Shown: positions 7,788 through 19,336 of the stretch, piece after piece | Layout: each line of letters begins with the position of its first letter | Position numbering within the stretch: position 1 is the first letter of the stretch | Assembly (NCBI RefSeq): GCF_009733865.1 | Contig: NZ_WOFB01000001.1 | Location: 248,001-312,000, forward strand | DNA from: Oceanobacillus salinisoli | GTDB taxonomy: Bacteria; Bacillota; Bacilli; Bacillales; Amphibacillaceae | Direction: 5' to 3' | Length of the DNA: 64,000 bases | Translations under genes and position numbers: made by a program | The notes under the pieces: generated by a model | The model's input: the letters and a program-made list of their open reading frames with translations, nothing else | The model's database searches: none | Told to the model about the DNA's origin: nothing

Positions 7788-8156
7788 TTAGGTGGAAGAA
7801 GGAACTGTCCCATAGTGAAGTGATTGTTACAAGATATACAGACACTGATTCTAATGATTATTATAGTATGTGTGCTGTGTTTTTTCTGGTAATCCACCTT
7901 CTTTTATGGCTTCTACCTATCCATATGTCCTAAAAATTTGTTATCATAGTAATTAGTTAATTTCTTTTGGCAATTCTATAAATAAGGTAAACGTTTTTTT
8001 TACTGGAAAGTGTACATATATCAATTAATTTCTTCTTAGTTAATGAGTTGATTATTAATTGGAAATGCTTTAAGATTGTAATGAGAATAGATTGAGAATG
8101 GATATTACATTCATTTCATCATAGAAACAAAAATATCAGTCTTTGGAGGTATAGTT
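7788..8156. other. Intergenic region before the suf operon
   Basis: About 370 A/T-rich bases without a supported gene. Apart from the promoter candidate at 8048-8076 and the sufC ribosome site TTTGGAGGT at 8142-8150, I see no structured RNA or repeat in it. Confidence 0.6.
8048..8076 (+). promoter_or_regulatory. Candidate sigma-A promoter for sufCDSUB
   Basis: TTGATT (8048-8053), a 17-base spacer and TAAGAT (8071-8076), 80 bases before the sufC start. The match is moderate and unsupported by any other signal. Confidence 0.45.
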
Positions 8157-8942
8157 ATGGCAGGATCAGTTTTAGAAATTAAGGATCTTCATGTTGAAAT
8201 TGAAGGTAAAGAGATTTTAAAAGGTGTAGACCTTACTATAAAGGGTGGAGAATTCCACGCAATCATGGGACCAAATGGTACTGGTAAATCAACACTTGCA
8301 TCAGCTATTATGGGACATCCAAGCTATGAAGTTACTAAAGGAAGCATCACACTTGATGGTGAAGATGTATTAGAAATGGAAGTGGATGAGCGTGCACGTG
8401 CAGGTCTTTTCCTAGCTATGCAATATCCTAGTGAAATCAGTGGAGTAACTACTTCTGACTTTTTACGTTCTGCAATTAATGCTCGTCGTGGAGAAGGCAA
8501 TGAAGTTTCCTTAATGAAGTTTATCAAAGGATTAGATAAAGACTTGGATTATTTGGAAATTGATAAAAATATGGCAACAAGATACTTAAATGAAGGCTTC
8601 TCAGGTGGGGAGAAAAAGCGTAATGAAATTCTTCAATTAATGCAATTAAATCCAGAAATTGCTATTCTAGATGAAATTGACTCTGGACTTGATATCGATG
8701 CATTGAAAATCGTTTCCAAAGGGATTAACAAAATGCGCGGCGAGAACTTCGGCTGCTTAATTATTACCCACTACCAACGTTTACTAAACTACATTACACC
8801 TGATTATGTACACGTCATGATGCAAGGTCGTGTTGTGAAATCAGGCGGACCTGAACTTGCAAAACGTCTTGAAGATGAAGGTTATGAGTGGATTAAAGAA
8901 GAACTAGGAATCGAAGACGAAACTGTAGGACAAAATGCGTAA
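8157..8942 (+). CDS. sufC: Fe-S cluster assembly ATPase SufC
   Basis: Soluble ABC-type ATPase of the SufBCD scaffold complex, which assembles Fe-S clusters in the cytosol. The 261 residues have Walker A GPNGTGKST (38-46), an atypical signature FSGGEKKRNE, and Walker B IAILDEIDSGLD followed by the LIITHYQRLL switch region, all diagnostic of SufC rather than of transporters. TTTGGAGG precedes the ATG. First gene of sufCDSUB; 17 bases separate it from sufD. Confidence 0.98.
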   Translation: MAGSVLEIKDLHVEIEGKEILKGVDLTIKGGEFHAIMGPNGTGKSTLASAIMGHPSYEVTKGSITLDGEDVLEMEVDERARAGLFLAMQYPSEISGVTTSDFLRSAINARRGEGNEVSLMKFIKGLDKDLDYLEIDKNMATRYLNEGFSGGEKKRNEILQLMQLNPEIAILDEIDSGLDIDALKIVSKGINKMRGENFGCLIITHYQRLLNYITPDYVHVMMQGRVVKSGGPELAKRLEDEGYEWIKEELGIEDETVGQNA

Positions 8943-8959
8943 ACGTTAGGAGGACTAAT

Positions 8960-11914
<2,955 letters not shown>

Positions 11915-11983
11915 GAATGCAGAATCCATCCGTTATATACAGTTGGAAACTGTGACTACTAGTACCTAAAGGAGGTTTTTTAA

Positions 11984-13381
11984 TTGTCTAAGAAAGCACC
12001 TGAAATAGAAGAGTATCAATATGGGTTTCGGGACAAAGACGTTTCCGTTTTCCGTACTGAAAAAGGGTTAACACGTAAAGTTGTGGAAGAAATCTCTAAA
12101 ATGAAAGAAGAACCTCAGTGGATGCTGGACTATCGTCTAAAAGCTTTGGAACATTTCTATGAGCGTCCAATGCCACAATGGGGTGGAGATCTAGCAGGAT
12201 TAGATTTTGATGAAATTGTTTATTATGTGAAACCATCAGAAAGACAAGGAAGAACATGGGATGAAGTACCTGATGAAATCAAGCAGACCTTTGATAAATT
12301 GGGTATTCCTGAAGCAGAACAAAAATACCTTGCTGGTGTATCTGCCCAGTATGAATCTGAAGTAGTATACCATAGTCTAAAAGAAGATTTGGAAGAACTC
12401 GGTATTATCTTTAAAGATACAGACACAGCCTTGAAAGAGCATGAGGAACTTTTTAAAGAATATTTTGGTAAAGTGGTACCATATTCTGATAATAAATTCT
12501 CAGCCCTAAACTCAGCGGTATGGTCTGGTGGTTCCTTCATTTATGTTCCAAAAGGCGTGAAAGCATCAACACCACTGCAAGCCTACTTCCGTATTAACTC
12601 AGAAAACATGGGGCAGTTTGAACGAACATTAATTATCGTTGATGAAGGCGCATCTGTACACTATGTTGAGGGATGTACAGCGCCGGTTTATACAACTAAT
12701 TCGCTTCACAGTGCAGTAGTTGAAATCATTGTGAAGAAAGATGCGTACTGCCGTTACACAACCATCCAAAACTGGGCAAATAACGTGTATAACCTGGTTA
12801 CTAAACGTGCAACATGTGATGCCAATGCAACGATGGAATGGATTGATGGTAACATTGGATCTAAGCTTACAATGAAATATCCTTCTATCCATTTAAGAGG
12901 AGAAGGTGCGCGCGGAAATACTATTTCTATCGCGATTGCTGGAAAAGGCCAAGTTCAGGATGCTGGTGCGAAAATGCATCATTTGGCACCTAATACTTCA
13001 TCTACTATCGTTTCCAAGTCATTCTCCAAACAAGGTGGTAATGTAACATACCGTGGCCTAGTACACTTTGGACGTAAAGCAGATGGTGCTCGTGCCAATA
13101 TTGAATGTGACACATTGATTCTCGATAATGAATCCAAATCTGATACGATTCCTTATAATGAAATTAACAATGACAATATTTCATTGGAACACGAAGCAAA
13201 AGTTTCCAAAGTATCAGAAGAACAGTTATTCTACTTAATGAGTAGAGGATTAACAGAAGAAGAAGCAACAGAAATGATTGTAATGGGCTTCATTGAACCA
13301 TTTACAAAAGAACTTCCAATGGAATATGCGGTAGAAATGAACCGTCTTATCAAGTTCGAAATGGAAGGTTCTATTGGTTAA
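11984..13381 (+). CDS. sufB: Fe-S cluster assembly scaffold SufB
   Basis: Scaffold subunit on which the nascent cluster forms in the SufBCD complex, 465 residues as in Bacillus. The SufBD core with the CXXXC-free Firmicute arrangement is seen ([35 protein letters not shown]). The start is TTG 11984 after a strong AAAGGAGGT. A 69-base spacer separates it from sufU without an obvious terminator. A strong terminator ends the operon after this gene. Confidence 0.98.
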   Translation: MSKKAPEIEEYQYGFRDKDVSVFRTEKGLTRKVVEEISKMKEEPQWMLDYRLKALEHFYERPMPQWGGDLAGLDFDEIVYYVKPSERQGRTWDEVPDEIKQTFDKLGIPEAEQKYLAGVSAQYESEVVYHSLKEDLEELGIIFKDTDTALKEHEELFKEYFGKVVPYSDNKFSALNSAVWSGGSFIYVPKGVKASTPLQAYFRINSENMGQFERTLIIVDEGASVHYVEGCTAPVYTTNSLHSAVVEIIVKKDAYCRYTTIQNWANNVYNLVTKRATCDANATMEWIDGNIGSKLTMKYPSIHLRGEGARGNTISIAIAGKGQVQDAGAKMHHLAPNTSSTIVSKSFSKQGGNVTYRGLVHFGRKADGARANIECDTLILDNESKSDTIPYNEINNDNISLEHEAKVSKVSEEQLFYLMSRGLTEEEATEMIVMGFIEPFTKELPMEYAVEMNRLIKFEMEGSIG

Positions 13382-13388
13382 TTGACAA

Positions 13389-13428
13389 AAAACCTTGGTA
13401 TATTAAAGTTATACCAAGGTTTTTTAAT
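13389..13428 (+). terminator. Terminator of the suf operon
   Basis: AAACCTTGGTATA (13390-13402) pairs perfectly with TATACCAAGGTTT (13410-13422), followed by TTTT. Confidence 0.95.
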
Positions 13429-13472
13429 ATGCTTTATTTAGAGTGTTCCGACGTTGTGCCTGTCTATAAACG

Positions 13473-13685
13473 TTAAACATCCTCTAAAGAGTAACTTAAT
13501 AAGTCTTCTTCTTTATTCCAATCGATATATACTTCTACTGTTGTGCCCTCATTATTACTGATGGCAAAGTTGGGATCGCCATGTTCGCCGGCATTTTTTT
13601 CTTCTTTCTCAAATTTTTCTCTTACATTCTCGCCTAAAATTTCCTGGAGTCTTTCGATTGCTTGTTCGCGGGTTAAATTTTTCAT
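13473..13685 (-). CDS. Small acidic hypothetical protein
   Basis: A 70-residue hydrophilic, acidic protein (MKNLTREQAIERLQEILGEN at the N-terminus, a C-terminal IDWNKEEDLLSYSLEDV). The N-terminal half looks like an amphipathic helix. I do not recognise a characterised family. CAGGAG lies about eight bases before the ATG on the minus strand, supporting translation. It is transcribed against the end of the suf operon and alone in its orientation. Confidence 0.7.
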   Translation of the reverse strand: MKNLTREQAIERLQEILGENVREKFEKEEKNAGEHGDPNFAISNNEGTTVEVYIDWNKEEDLLSYSLEDV

Positions 13686-13877
13686 TTTTATTCTCCTGTA
13701 TGATGTTTTTTTCTTTAATAGGATGTTCCAGTTTAACGTTTATCATACATTATGAAACAACATCAACAATATATTCATATGCATTTCGTAAAAAAGAACG
13801 ATGACCCAATAAGTAGGAATCCTTGCCAATTAGTGCTAATATTAATAGTAGAGTCAATGAGATGGAAGGGATAGAAT

Positions 13878-14696
13878 TTGGTTTTTTTCATATGTTTAGG
13901 AATAGGTATTCTTACCGCATTTATCGGTTCAATAGCAGGATTGGGGGGAGGAATCGTTCTCGTTCCAAGCTTGTTTTTTATGCAAAATATTTCCGAATCT
14001 TTTACATGGGCAACCCCACAATCTATTGTCGGCATTTCGCTTATAACAATGATATTTACCGCATTATCATCCACTATATCTTACATAAGAGGAAAACGGG
14101 TAGACTATAAAACTGGACTACTCTTTCTAACGGGCAGCATTCCTGGTGGAGTTATCGGATCATGGTTAAATGAGTTTATTCATGTCGATACATTTTTATT
14201 ATACTTTGGTATTTTAATGCTCGTTATATCGTTAATATTATTTATGAATAAAGATGTTTTTAGAAAAGATATAGATCCTAATGAAAATGGAGTTAGGATA
14301 TTTACATTATTTGGGGAACAATTTCATTATAAAGTATCTGCCAGTGCCGCATTTATTCTCTCTTTAGTCGTTGGTATGCTCTCAGGATTGTTCGGTATTG
14401 GTGGGGGATCCATTATGGTGCCGGCAATGATGTTACTTTTTGGAATTCCTGCGCATATTGCTACGGCAACGTCCATGTTTATGATATTCTTTGTGAGTAT
14501 ATCAGGTACGATAACACATATGGCTTTAGGGCATATTGTTTGGGAATATGTATTATTTTTTGTACCAGGAGCTTTGGTTGGCGGGTGGTTAGGTGCAAAG
14601 GTGAATCAAAGGCTAACAGGAAAAACACTGGAATGGATATTGCGAATTCTACTTATTTTAATAGGGTTACGAATGATTTTCCAAGGGCTTTCATAA
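13878..14696 (+). CDS. yunE: TauE/SafE-family membrane permease YunE
   Basis: Putative anion (sulfite/organosulfonate) exporter of the TauE/SafE family with about eight transmembrane helices in 272 residues. Two family repeats begin GSIAGLGGGIVLVPSL and GLFGIGGGSIMVPAMM. The substrate is not deducible; in B. subtilis the homologous gene lies beside yunD. The start is TTG 13878, seven bases after GAAGGG. The next gene begins 15 bases after the stop, so a yunED unit is likely. Confidence 0.87.
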   Translation: MVFFICLGIGILTAFIGSIAGLGGGIVLVPSLFFMQNISESFTWATPQSIVGISLITMIFTALSSTISYIRGKRVDYKTGLLFLTGSIPGGVIGSWLNEFIHVDTFLLYFGILMLVISLILFMNKDVFRKDIDPNENGVRIFTLFGEQFHYKVSASAAFILSLVVGMLSGLFGIGGGSIMVPAMMLLFGIPAHIATATSMFMIFFVSISGTITHMALGHIVWEYVLFFVPGALVGGWLGAKVNQRLTGKTLEWILRILLILIGLRMIFQGLS

Positions 14697-14711
14697 GGAG
14701 TATGACAAACA

Positions 14712-16118
14712 ATGGAAGAAAAACTTTATTTTTATTATACCAATGATTTACATAGTAATTTTAAACAATGGCCTAAAGTGGCTGGATTTATGAAAGAGGC
14801 TAAAACAGAACGTCAAGCTTATGGCAATGATTATTGGTTAGTGGATATTGGTGATCATATGGATAGGGTTCATCCAATTTCAGAAGCATTCATGGGTAAA
14901 GCTAATATTCAATTAATGAATGATTTGAATTATGATATTGCTACATTTGGTAATAATGAAGGAATTACATTGTCACATGATGACTTATTTCATTTATATG
15001 ATGATGCGGCGTTCGATGTCGTTTGCACGAATCTCTATAGTATGGATCATCATCATCCAGCATGGTTAAATCGTAAGGTCCATATTACTTCGTCCAGCGG
15101 ATTGAAAATTGGGGTTATCGGTTTAACAGCACCATTTAATGACTATTATCATTTACTCGATTGGCATGTATCCTCTGTGTTTGATGAGCTTGATAAATAC
15201 GTTGAGATGTTAAAACCACATACAGATATTATCATTCTCTTATCCCATCTTGGAATAAATGAGGATCAGGCAATTGCGAGAAAATATACAGATATTGATG
15301 TTATTATTGGCGGGCATACACACCATCTGTTGCGAAGTGGAGAAATGGTTAATAATACGTTAATCACTGCAGCAGGAAAGCACTGTTCCTTTGTTGGGGA
15401 AGTAATAATCACTTGGGATCATGACACAAAGCGTCTTGTGAAGAAGGAAGCTTATGCTGCCGATATTACCAATCATCCAAAAGATTTAGTTACGGAACAG
15501 CGGATAAACGTGCTACAGGAAGAAGCGGACAAACGATTAGGGTATACAATCGTACATACCGAACATCCCATAGAAGTAAAGTGGTTTCAGTATACGAAAA
15601 TTATGCAGGAACTTACTAATACATTAAAAGAGTTTACGCAAGCAGATATAGCTATGTTAAATTCTGGGTTATTATTGGATCAACTTCCAGCTGGCGATAT
15701 AACTTACAGAGATGTTCATCGTATTTGTCCGCATCCGATCAATCCAGTTACTGTCGATTTATCGGGCAGTGAAATAATGGAAGTAATCCGTGCTTCGTTC
15801 ACAAAGGAATTTACAGAATTAGAATTAAAAGGATTCGGCTTTCGTGGAAAAGTACTTGGAAGAATGGTTTTTTCTGGAATTGACGTAGAAACGGCTTTCC
15901 ATTCCAATGGGGAAGAATATGTAAAGCATGTACATTTACCAGATGGATTAGAAATCGTTCCGGATAAGGTTTATAAATTAGCAACCGCCGACACTTTTAC
16001 ATTTGGCCGATTATTGCCTGAGATTGCAAGGTCTAATACAAAACATTATTTCTTGCCAGATTTTTTGCGTGATTTGTTAGCTGATACTTTAAGAAAAAAA
16101 TTTTTATCATGTGATTAA
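14712..16118 (+). CDS. yunD: Metallophosphoesterase/5'-nucleotidase-like protein YunD
   Basis: A 468-residue two-domain protein of the 5'-nucleotidase/UshA type. The N-terminal metallophosphatase motifs are YYTNDLHSNF, DIGDHMDR, FGNNEG (Asn in place of the usual His in GNHE), LLSHLG and GGHTHH. The C-terminal 5-nucleotidase domain follows from about residue 280. No signal peptide is visible, so it is expected in the cytosol. The natural substrate is unknown. AAGGAG lies 11 bases before the ATG. Confidence 0.88.
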   Translation: MEEKLYFYYTNDLHSNFKQWPKVAGFMKEAKTERQAYGNDYWLVDIGDHMDRVHPISEAFMGKANIQLMNDLNYDIATFGNNEGITLSHDDLFHLYDDAAFDVVCTNLYSMDHHHPAWLNRKVHITSSSGLKIGVIGLTAPFNDYYHLLDWHVSSVFDELDKYVEMLKPHTDIIILLSHLGINEDQAIARKYTDIDVIIGGHTHHLLRSGEMVNNTLITAAGKHCSFVGEVIITWDHDTKRLVKKEAYAADITNHPKDLVTEQRINVLQEEADKRLGYTIVHTEHPIEVKWFQYTKIMQELTNTLKEFTQADIAMLNSGLLLDQLPAGDITYRDVHRICPHPINPVTVDLSGSEIMEVIRASFTKEFTELELKGFGFRGKVLGRMVFSGIDVETAFHSNGEEYVKHVHLPDGLEIVPDKVYKLATADTFTFGRLLPEIARSNTKHYFLPDFLRDLLADTLRKKFLSCD

Positions 16119-16119
16119 C

Positions 16120-16185
16120 TGGTTGGAACTCCAATATCAAGAATGGTAAGTGGGAGTCTTACGGCCACTTCTAATTTGTTTATCT
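16120..16185. repeat. Small repeat family F, copy 1 (inverted)
   Basis: Contains AAGTGGGAGTCTTACGGCCA, the reverse of the TGGCxGTAAGACTCCCACTT unit seen near 36620 and 49900. It lies directly after yunD and could form part of its transcript end. Confidence 0.5.
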
Positions 16186-16359
16186 ACATCGGTAGGCCAG
16201 GAAAAAAACATTGATTGAAAATTTATTTTAAAAAAGTAATTCCTGTCATATAGGCGTTTATCCCACTTTTTGATGTTAGGAGTAGAGTGATTTTAGTGAC
16301 ATTCCACCTTCTTTGTGCATAAAAATATTATGTACATTACGAAGGAGGCATATAATCTT

Positions 16360-16671
16360 ATGGTTACAGTAAAACCTTTAGAAGTAGAGGGCAAGTATTT
16401 TACTGCAACAACGGTTGAACTCCCTAAAACGACACTATTAACTATCTCCAATGAGGTCGGTTATATTATGTGTGCGGCTTTAGATGTGGATTTCTTTGAT
16501 GAAAATCCAAAACTCAAACAAAGAAATGTCATTGCTGGTCGTGCAGAAGGTGTAAGGACGATTGACCAATTATTACATGCACCACTTGCAAAAGTAACGG
16601 ATGCTTCCCGTGAACAATACGGATGGGAAGTAGGTATGACCGGTAAGGAAGCACTTTTAAGAATTTCCTAA
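16360..16671 (+). CDS. yunC: DUF1805 protein YunC
   Basis: A 103-residue DUF1805 protein of unknown function, conserved in Bacillaceae and related bacteria. The characteristic VGYIMCAALDVDFF and VIAGRAEGVRTIDQLL segments are present. The start is ATG 16360, 11 bases after AAGGAGG; in-frame starts further up (from 16315) precede the ribosome site. It follows yunD as in B. subtilis but with a 240-base spacer. A terminator follows immediately. Confidence 0.9.
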   Translation: MVTVKPLEVEGKYFTATTVELPKTTLLTISNEVGYIMCAALDVDFFDENPKLKQRNVIAGRAEGVRTIDQLLHAPLAKVTDASREQYGWEVGMTGKEALLRIS

Positions 16672-16680
16672 AAAAAAAGA

Positions 16681-16724
16681 AAAAGCGGAAGCCCTGGTTA
16701 TTTGACTGGCGCTTTCGCTTTTTT
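16681..16724 (+). terminator. Terminator after yunC
   Basis: AAAAGCGGAAGC pairs with GCTTTCGCTTTT (one G-U), then a T-tract. The stem resembles the outer AAAAGCGCAAGCGC arms of repeat family B. Confidence 0.85.
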
Positions 16725-16742
16725 ACATCGACTGTGAGGATC

Positions 16743-16790
16743 AACCACGTGTTAATTGGCTGTGAGATCCCACTTCAAATACGTGCCGCC
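16743..16790. repeat. Small repeat family F, copy 2
   Basis: Reads CACGTGTTAATTGGCTGTGA then GATCCCACTTCAAATACGTG, resembling 36609-36666 and 49888-49925. The CACGTG...ACGTG ends can pair. Function unknown. Confidence 0.5.
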
Positions 16791-16972
16791 GACCCGAAAA
16801 CCGAGCGAGCCCCAATTCAAATCCTACGAAGAGTGCATATAATATGATTCATATGTTTATGCTCCAATTACAAAAGGATGCAATAAATTTATAGAAAAAA
16901 AGGAGAATTTCTGGTACTATTTTCATAGGCGTATGTCTAATCATGTCGAAATGACTATGTTAGGAGAAACTT

Positions 16973-18058
16973 ATGAAGCTTGTAAGCACAAAGTCTATTA
17001 AACCAGGGACCGTTCTTGCTCAGTCTATTTATAATGAAAATGGAGTTATACTCATTTCAAAAGGGATGAGTTTAACCAGTAAAGTAATCAATCGGCTGAA
17101 CAGTTATGGTATTACATATGTATATATTGAAGATGAATTGACCAGTGATATTTATGTTGAATCGATTATTCCAGATCGGTTACGTATGGAAGCAGCGAGG
17201 ACAATTAAAGATACCTTCTTAGAAGTAAAAAAGGAAGGAATTATGAAGAAATCCTTTATTTTAGACAAAAAAGGAAAGGATTTATTGAATGTCGTTCAAA
17301 AATTAATGGATGAAATACGTCATCAGGAAAAGTCATTATCTTTGCTTACGGATATTTTCCTAACTGATAATTATATTTTTCAGCACTCTTTAAATGTAAC
17401 GATTTACTCGCTGGCGATAGGAGTCAATTTGAATCTGCCCAATAAAAAATTAATGGATATTGGGATTGGATCTTTGCTTCATGATGTCGGGAAAATTTTT
17501 ATTGATCAGGAAATCCTTCAAAAACCGGATAAGCTGACAGATGAGGAATTTGAAGTAATTAAAAGCCATACAGAAATCGGATATAAATTTTTAAACAGCA
17601 ATTTCGGTATTTCCTCTGTAGTAGCTCATTGTGCATATGATCATCACGAACGGTTGGATGGATCTGGTTACCCTCGTGGATTAAGCGGAGATCAATTACA
17701 TACCTATGCAAAAATAATAGGTGTTGCAGATGTATTTGATGCGGTAACAAGTAATCGGGTGTATCGTGATGCCATGCTCCCACATGAGGGATTAGAGATT
17801 CTTTATGGAGGAGCGGTTCATTTATTTGAAAAAGATATTGTGGAAGCTTTTAAGAAAAGTATTGTCGTCTATCCAACTGGCATATCGGTGGAATTAAGTG
17901 ATGGCCGAAAAGGTGTAGTCGTCAGGCAAAATAAACATCTTTGTGACAGGCCGGTTATTCGAATTCTGGAAGAAAATGATGTCCAGGTAGCATCTCCCTA
18001 TGAAATTGATCTAGGGATTGTATTAAATCTAACAATTGTTTCTGTCATGAAGGATTAA
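16973..18058 (+). CDS. HD-GYP domain phosphohydrolase
   Basis: A 361-residue HD-GYP protein, probably a cyclic-di-nucleotide phosphodiesterase. The metal motif HD is at 170-171 (LLHDVGKIFI), further His at about 199 (HTEIGY), HHE at 224-226, and DGSGYP at about 229-234 is the intact HD-GYP signature. The N-terminal 60 residues resemble the DUF3391-like domain often fused to HD-GYP. No membrane helix or receiver domain is seen. TAGGAG precedes the ATG. The substrate cannot be decided from sequence. Confidence 0.9.
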   Translation: MKLVSTKSIKPGTVLAQSIYNENGVILISKGMSLTSKVINRLNSYGITYVYIEDELTSDIYVESIIPDRLRMEAARTIKDTFLEVKKEGIMKKSFILDKKGKDLLNVVQKLMDEIRHQEKSLSLLTDIFLTDNYIFQHSLNVTIYSLAIGVNLNLPNKKLMDIGIGSLLHDVGKIFIDQEILQKPDKLTDEEFEVIKSHTEIGYKFLNSNFGISSVVAHCAYDHHERLDGSGYPRGLSGDQLHTYAKIIGVADVFDAVTSNRVYRDAMLPHEGLEILYGGAVHLFEKDIVEAFKKSIVVYPTGISVELSDGRKGVVVRQNKHLCDRPVIRILEENDVQVASPYEIDLGIVLNLTIVSVMKD

Positions 18059-18110
18059 TTAATTCTATCCCTCCTAATACAAGCATAAGTTTGTTTTAGG
18101 GGGGATTTTG

Positions 18111-18926
18111 ATGCGACCACGAAAAAGATTTGGAAGAAAAAAATTTGCCTCACCCTCGGGGAAGAATATATTTCTAATTACGCTCGTTGTATTTGTTATT
18201 TGTGTGATCTTAAGTATTGGAATCGTCAGTAAGGGAATAACGCCTGCAATCATTGAAATATCTGAAATTAAAACAGAGGAATTTGCTACACGAGCTATTA
18301 ATATGGCGGTAAGATTTGCAGAAGGCTATGATTTCAATGATGTGTTAAACATTACTTATGACAATGAAGGAAATGTTGCGGTTTATAATTGGAATCAATC
18401 TGTGATTAGTGAGATTAACCGAGTTGCGACGGATCGGGTAGAGGAATTTTTTCTTCATATGAATCGAGGAGATCCGATTTCTTATGATTATTCTCTGCAT
18501 GAACCGTATGACTACAGTGACGGTGCAGAAGATCGGGCTGCACAGGATCCGACGTTAATTGAGGTTCCGTTGGGGGAAATTACGGGAAATGCTGTTCTTG
18601 CAAATTTGGGACCGAAAATACCTATAAACCTAGAATTGGTTGGGGCCGTTCGAACGAATATTATTAGAGAAACGGAACCTTTAGGGATTAATGGGTCATG
18701 GGTTTCTTTATATGTCAATGTGGAAGCAGATGTACAAATTATTATCCCGTTTATCACAGAACAAACAACAGTTCAAACAGAAATTTATATAGATGGTGGA
18801 GCTATAATGGGAGATGTGCCTGAGTTCTATGGTGGTGGAAGTGATGGTCCTTCGATTGCAGTTCCAAAAGAAGATTTTGAAGAAGAAAAAGAACTAGAAG
18901 AAGAGGGCTTGCAAGAAGGTGAATAA
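18111..18926 (+). CDS. yunB: Sporulation protein YunB
   Basis: A 271-residue protein with a basic N-terminus, one membrane helix at about residues 20-42 and a large extracytoplasmic domain. The family (YunB) is made in the mother cell and is needed for efficient sporulation in B. subtilis. The domain holds the GTIxVPLGEITG-like segment (EVPLGEITGNAVLANLGPKI). The C-terminus is very acidic (EEEKELEEEGLQEGE). ATG 18111 follows AGGGGGG; a TTG directly before it is less likely. The candidate promoter for the next operon lies inside its last codons. Confidence 0.9.
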   Translation: MRPRKRFGRKKFASPSGKNIFLITLVVFVICVILSIGIVSKGITPAIIEISEIKTEEFATRAINMAVRFAEGYDFNDVLNITYDNEGNVAVYNWNQSVISEINRVATDRVEEFFLHMNRGDPISYDYSLHEPYDYSDGAEDRAAQDPTLIEVPLGEITGNAVLANLGPKIPINLELVGAVRTNIIRETEPLGINGSWVSLYVNVEADVQIIIPFITEQTTVQTEIYIDGGAIMGDVPEFYGGGSDGPSIAVPKEDFEEEKELEEEGLQEGE

Positions 18927-18937
18927 TCTAGTATATT
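18909..18937 (+). promoter_or_regulatory. Candidate sigma-A promoter of the lysine-riboswitch transcript
   Basis: TTGCAA (18909-18914), 17-base spacer, TATATT (18932-18937). The -35 box lies in the last yunB codons. The start site would be about 20 bases before the aptamer. Confidence 0.75.
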
Positions 18938-18962
18938 AGTTTTTGTGAATTGAATAGACCTC

Positions 18963-19140
18963 AGATCGGTGAGGTAGAGGCGCAAACAAGAAGAGTAATC
19001 AGCAGGAGAATGACAACGAGGATTGCTGATGAAAGGATTGTTTGCCGAAGCGTAATAAGGGTCAAACTTATTATAGCTGGTGTACTTTTAAACAAAAGGT
19101 ATACTGTCATGCAAAGTGTGTGCATGGAGGACTCCTGATC
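18963..19140 (+). ncRNA. Lysine riboswitch (L-box)
   Basis: Conserved L-box elements occur in order: GGTAGAGGCGC, AAGAGTAAT, GGAGAATGA, TTTGCCGAAGC, GCTGGT, ACTGTCATGCA and GCATGGAGGACTCC. The outer AGATC and GATC strands can close P1. The following terminator at 19170-19203 makes it an OFF switch under high lysine. Short frames that overlap it on both strands are not genes. Confidence 0.96.
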
Positions 19141-19169
19141 GAAATGGAGGATAACGTATTTTGTTAAGA

Positions 19170-19203
19170 ACAAAGATAGGTTATTTTCTATCTTTGTTTT
19201 TTT
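19170..19203 (+). terminator. Expression-platform terminator of the lysine riboswitch
   Basis: CAAAGATAG (19171-19179) pairs with CTATCTTTG (19188-19196), followed by seven T's. Confidence 0.92.
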
Positions 19204-19336
19204 GTGTGTAAAGATATCCTAAGCATTACATGGAATACACAACAGACTGCGTATGCTCGTACACCAACATTTCAATATTTAATTAGCTCATCTCCTCACA
19301 CCTGCGACATTACTATACAATTGGAGGTAAGCAAAT

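Noticed and set aside
18950-19173. Open frames of 62 and 70 codons on both strands
   Set aside because: They coincide with the lysine riboswitch; the conserved RNA elements explain the sequence.
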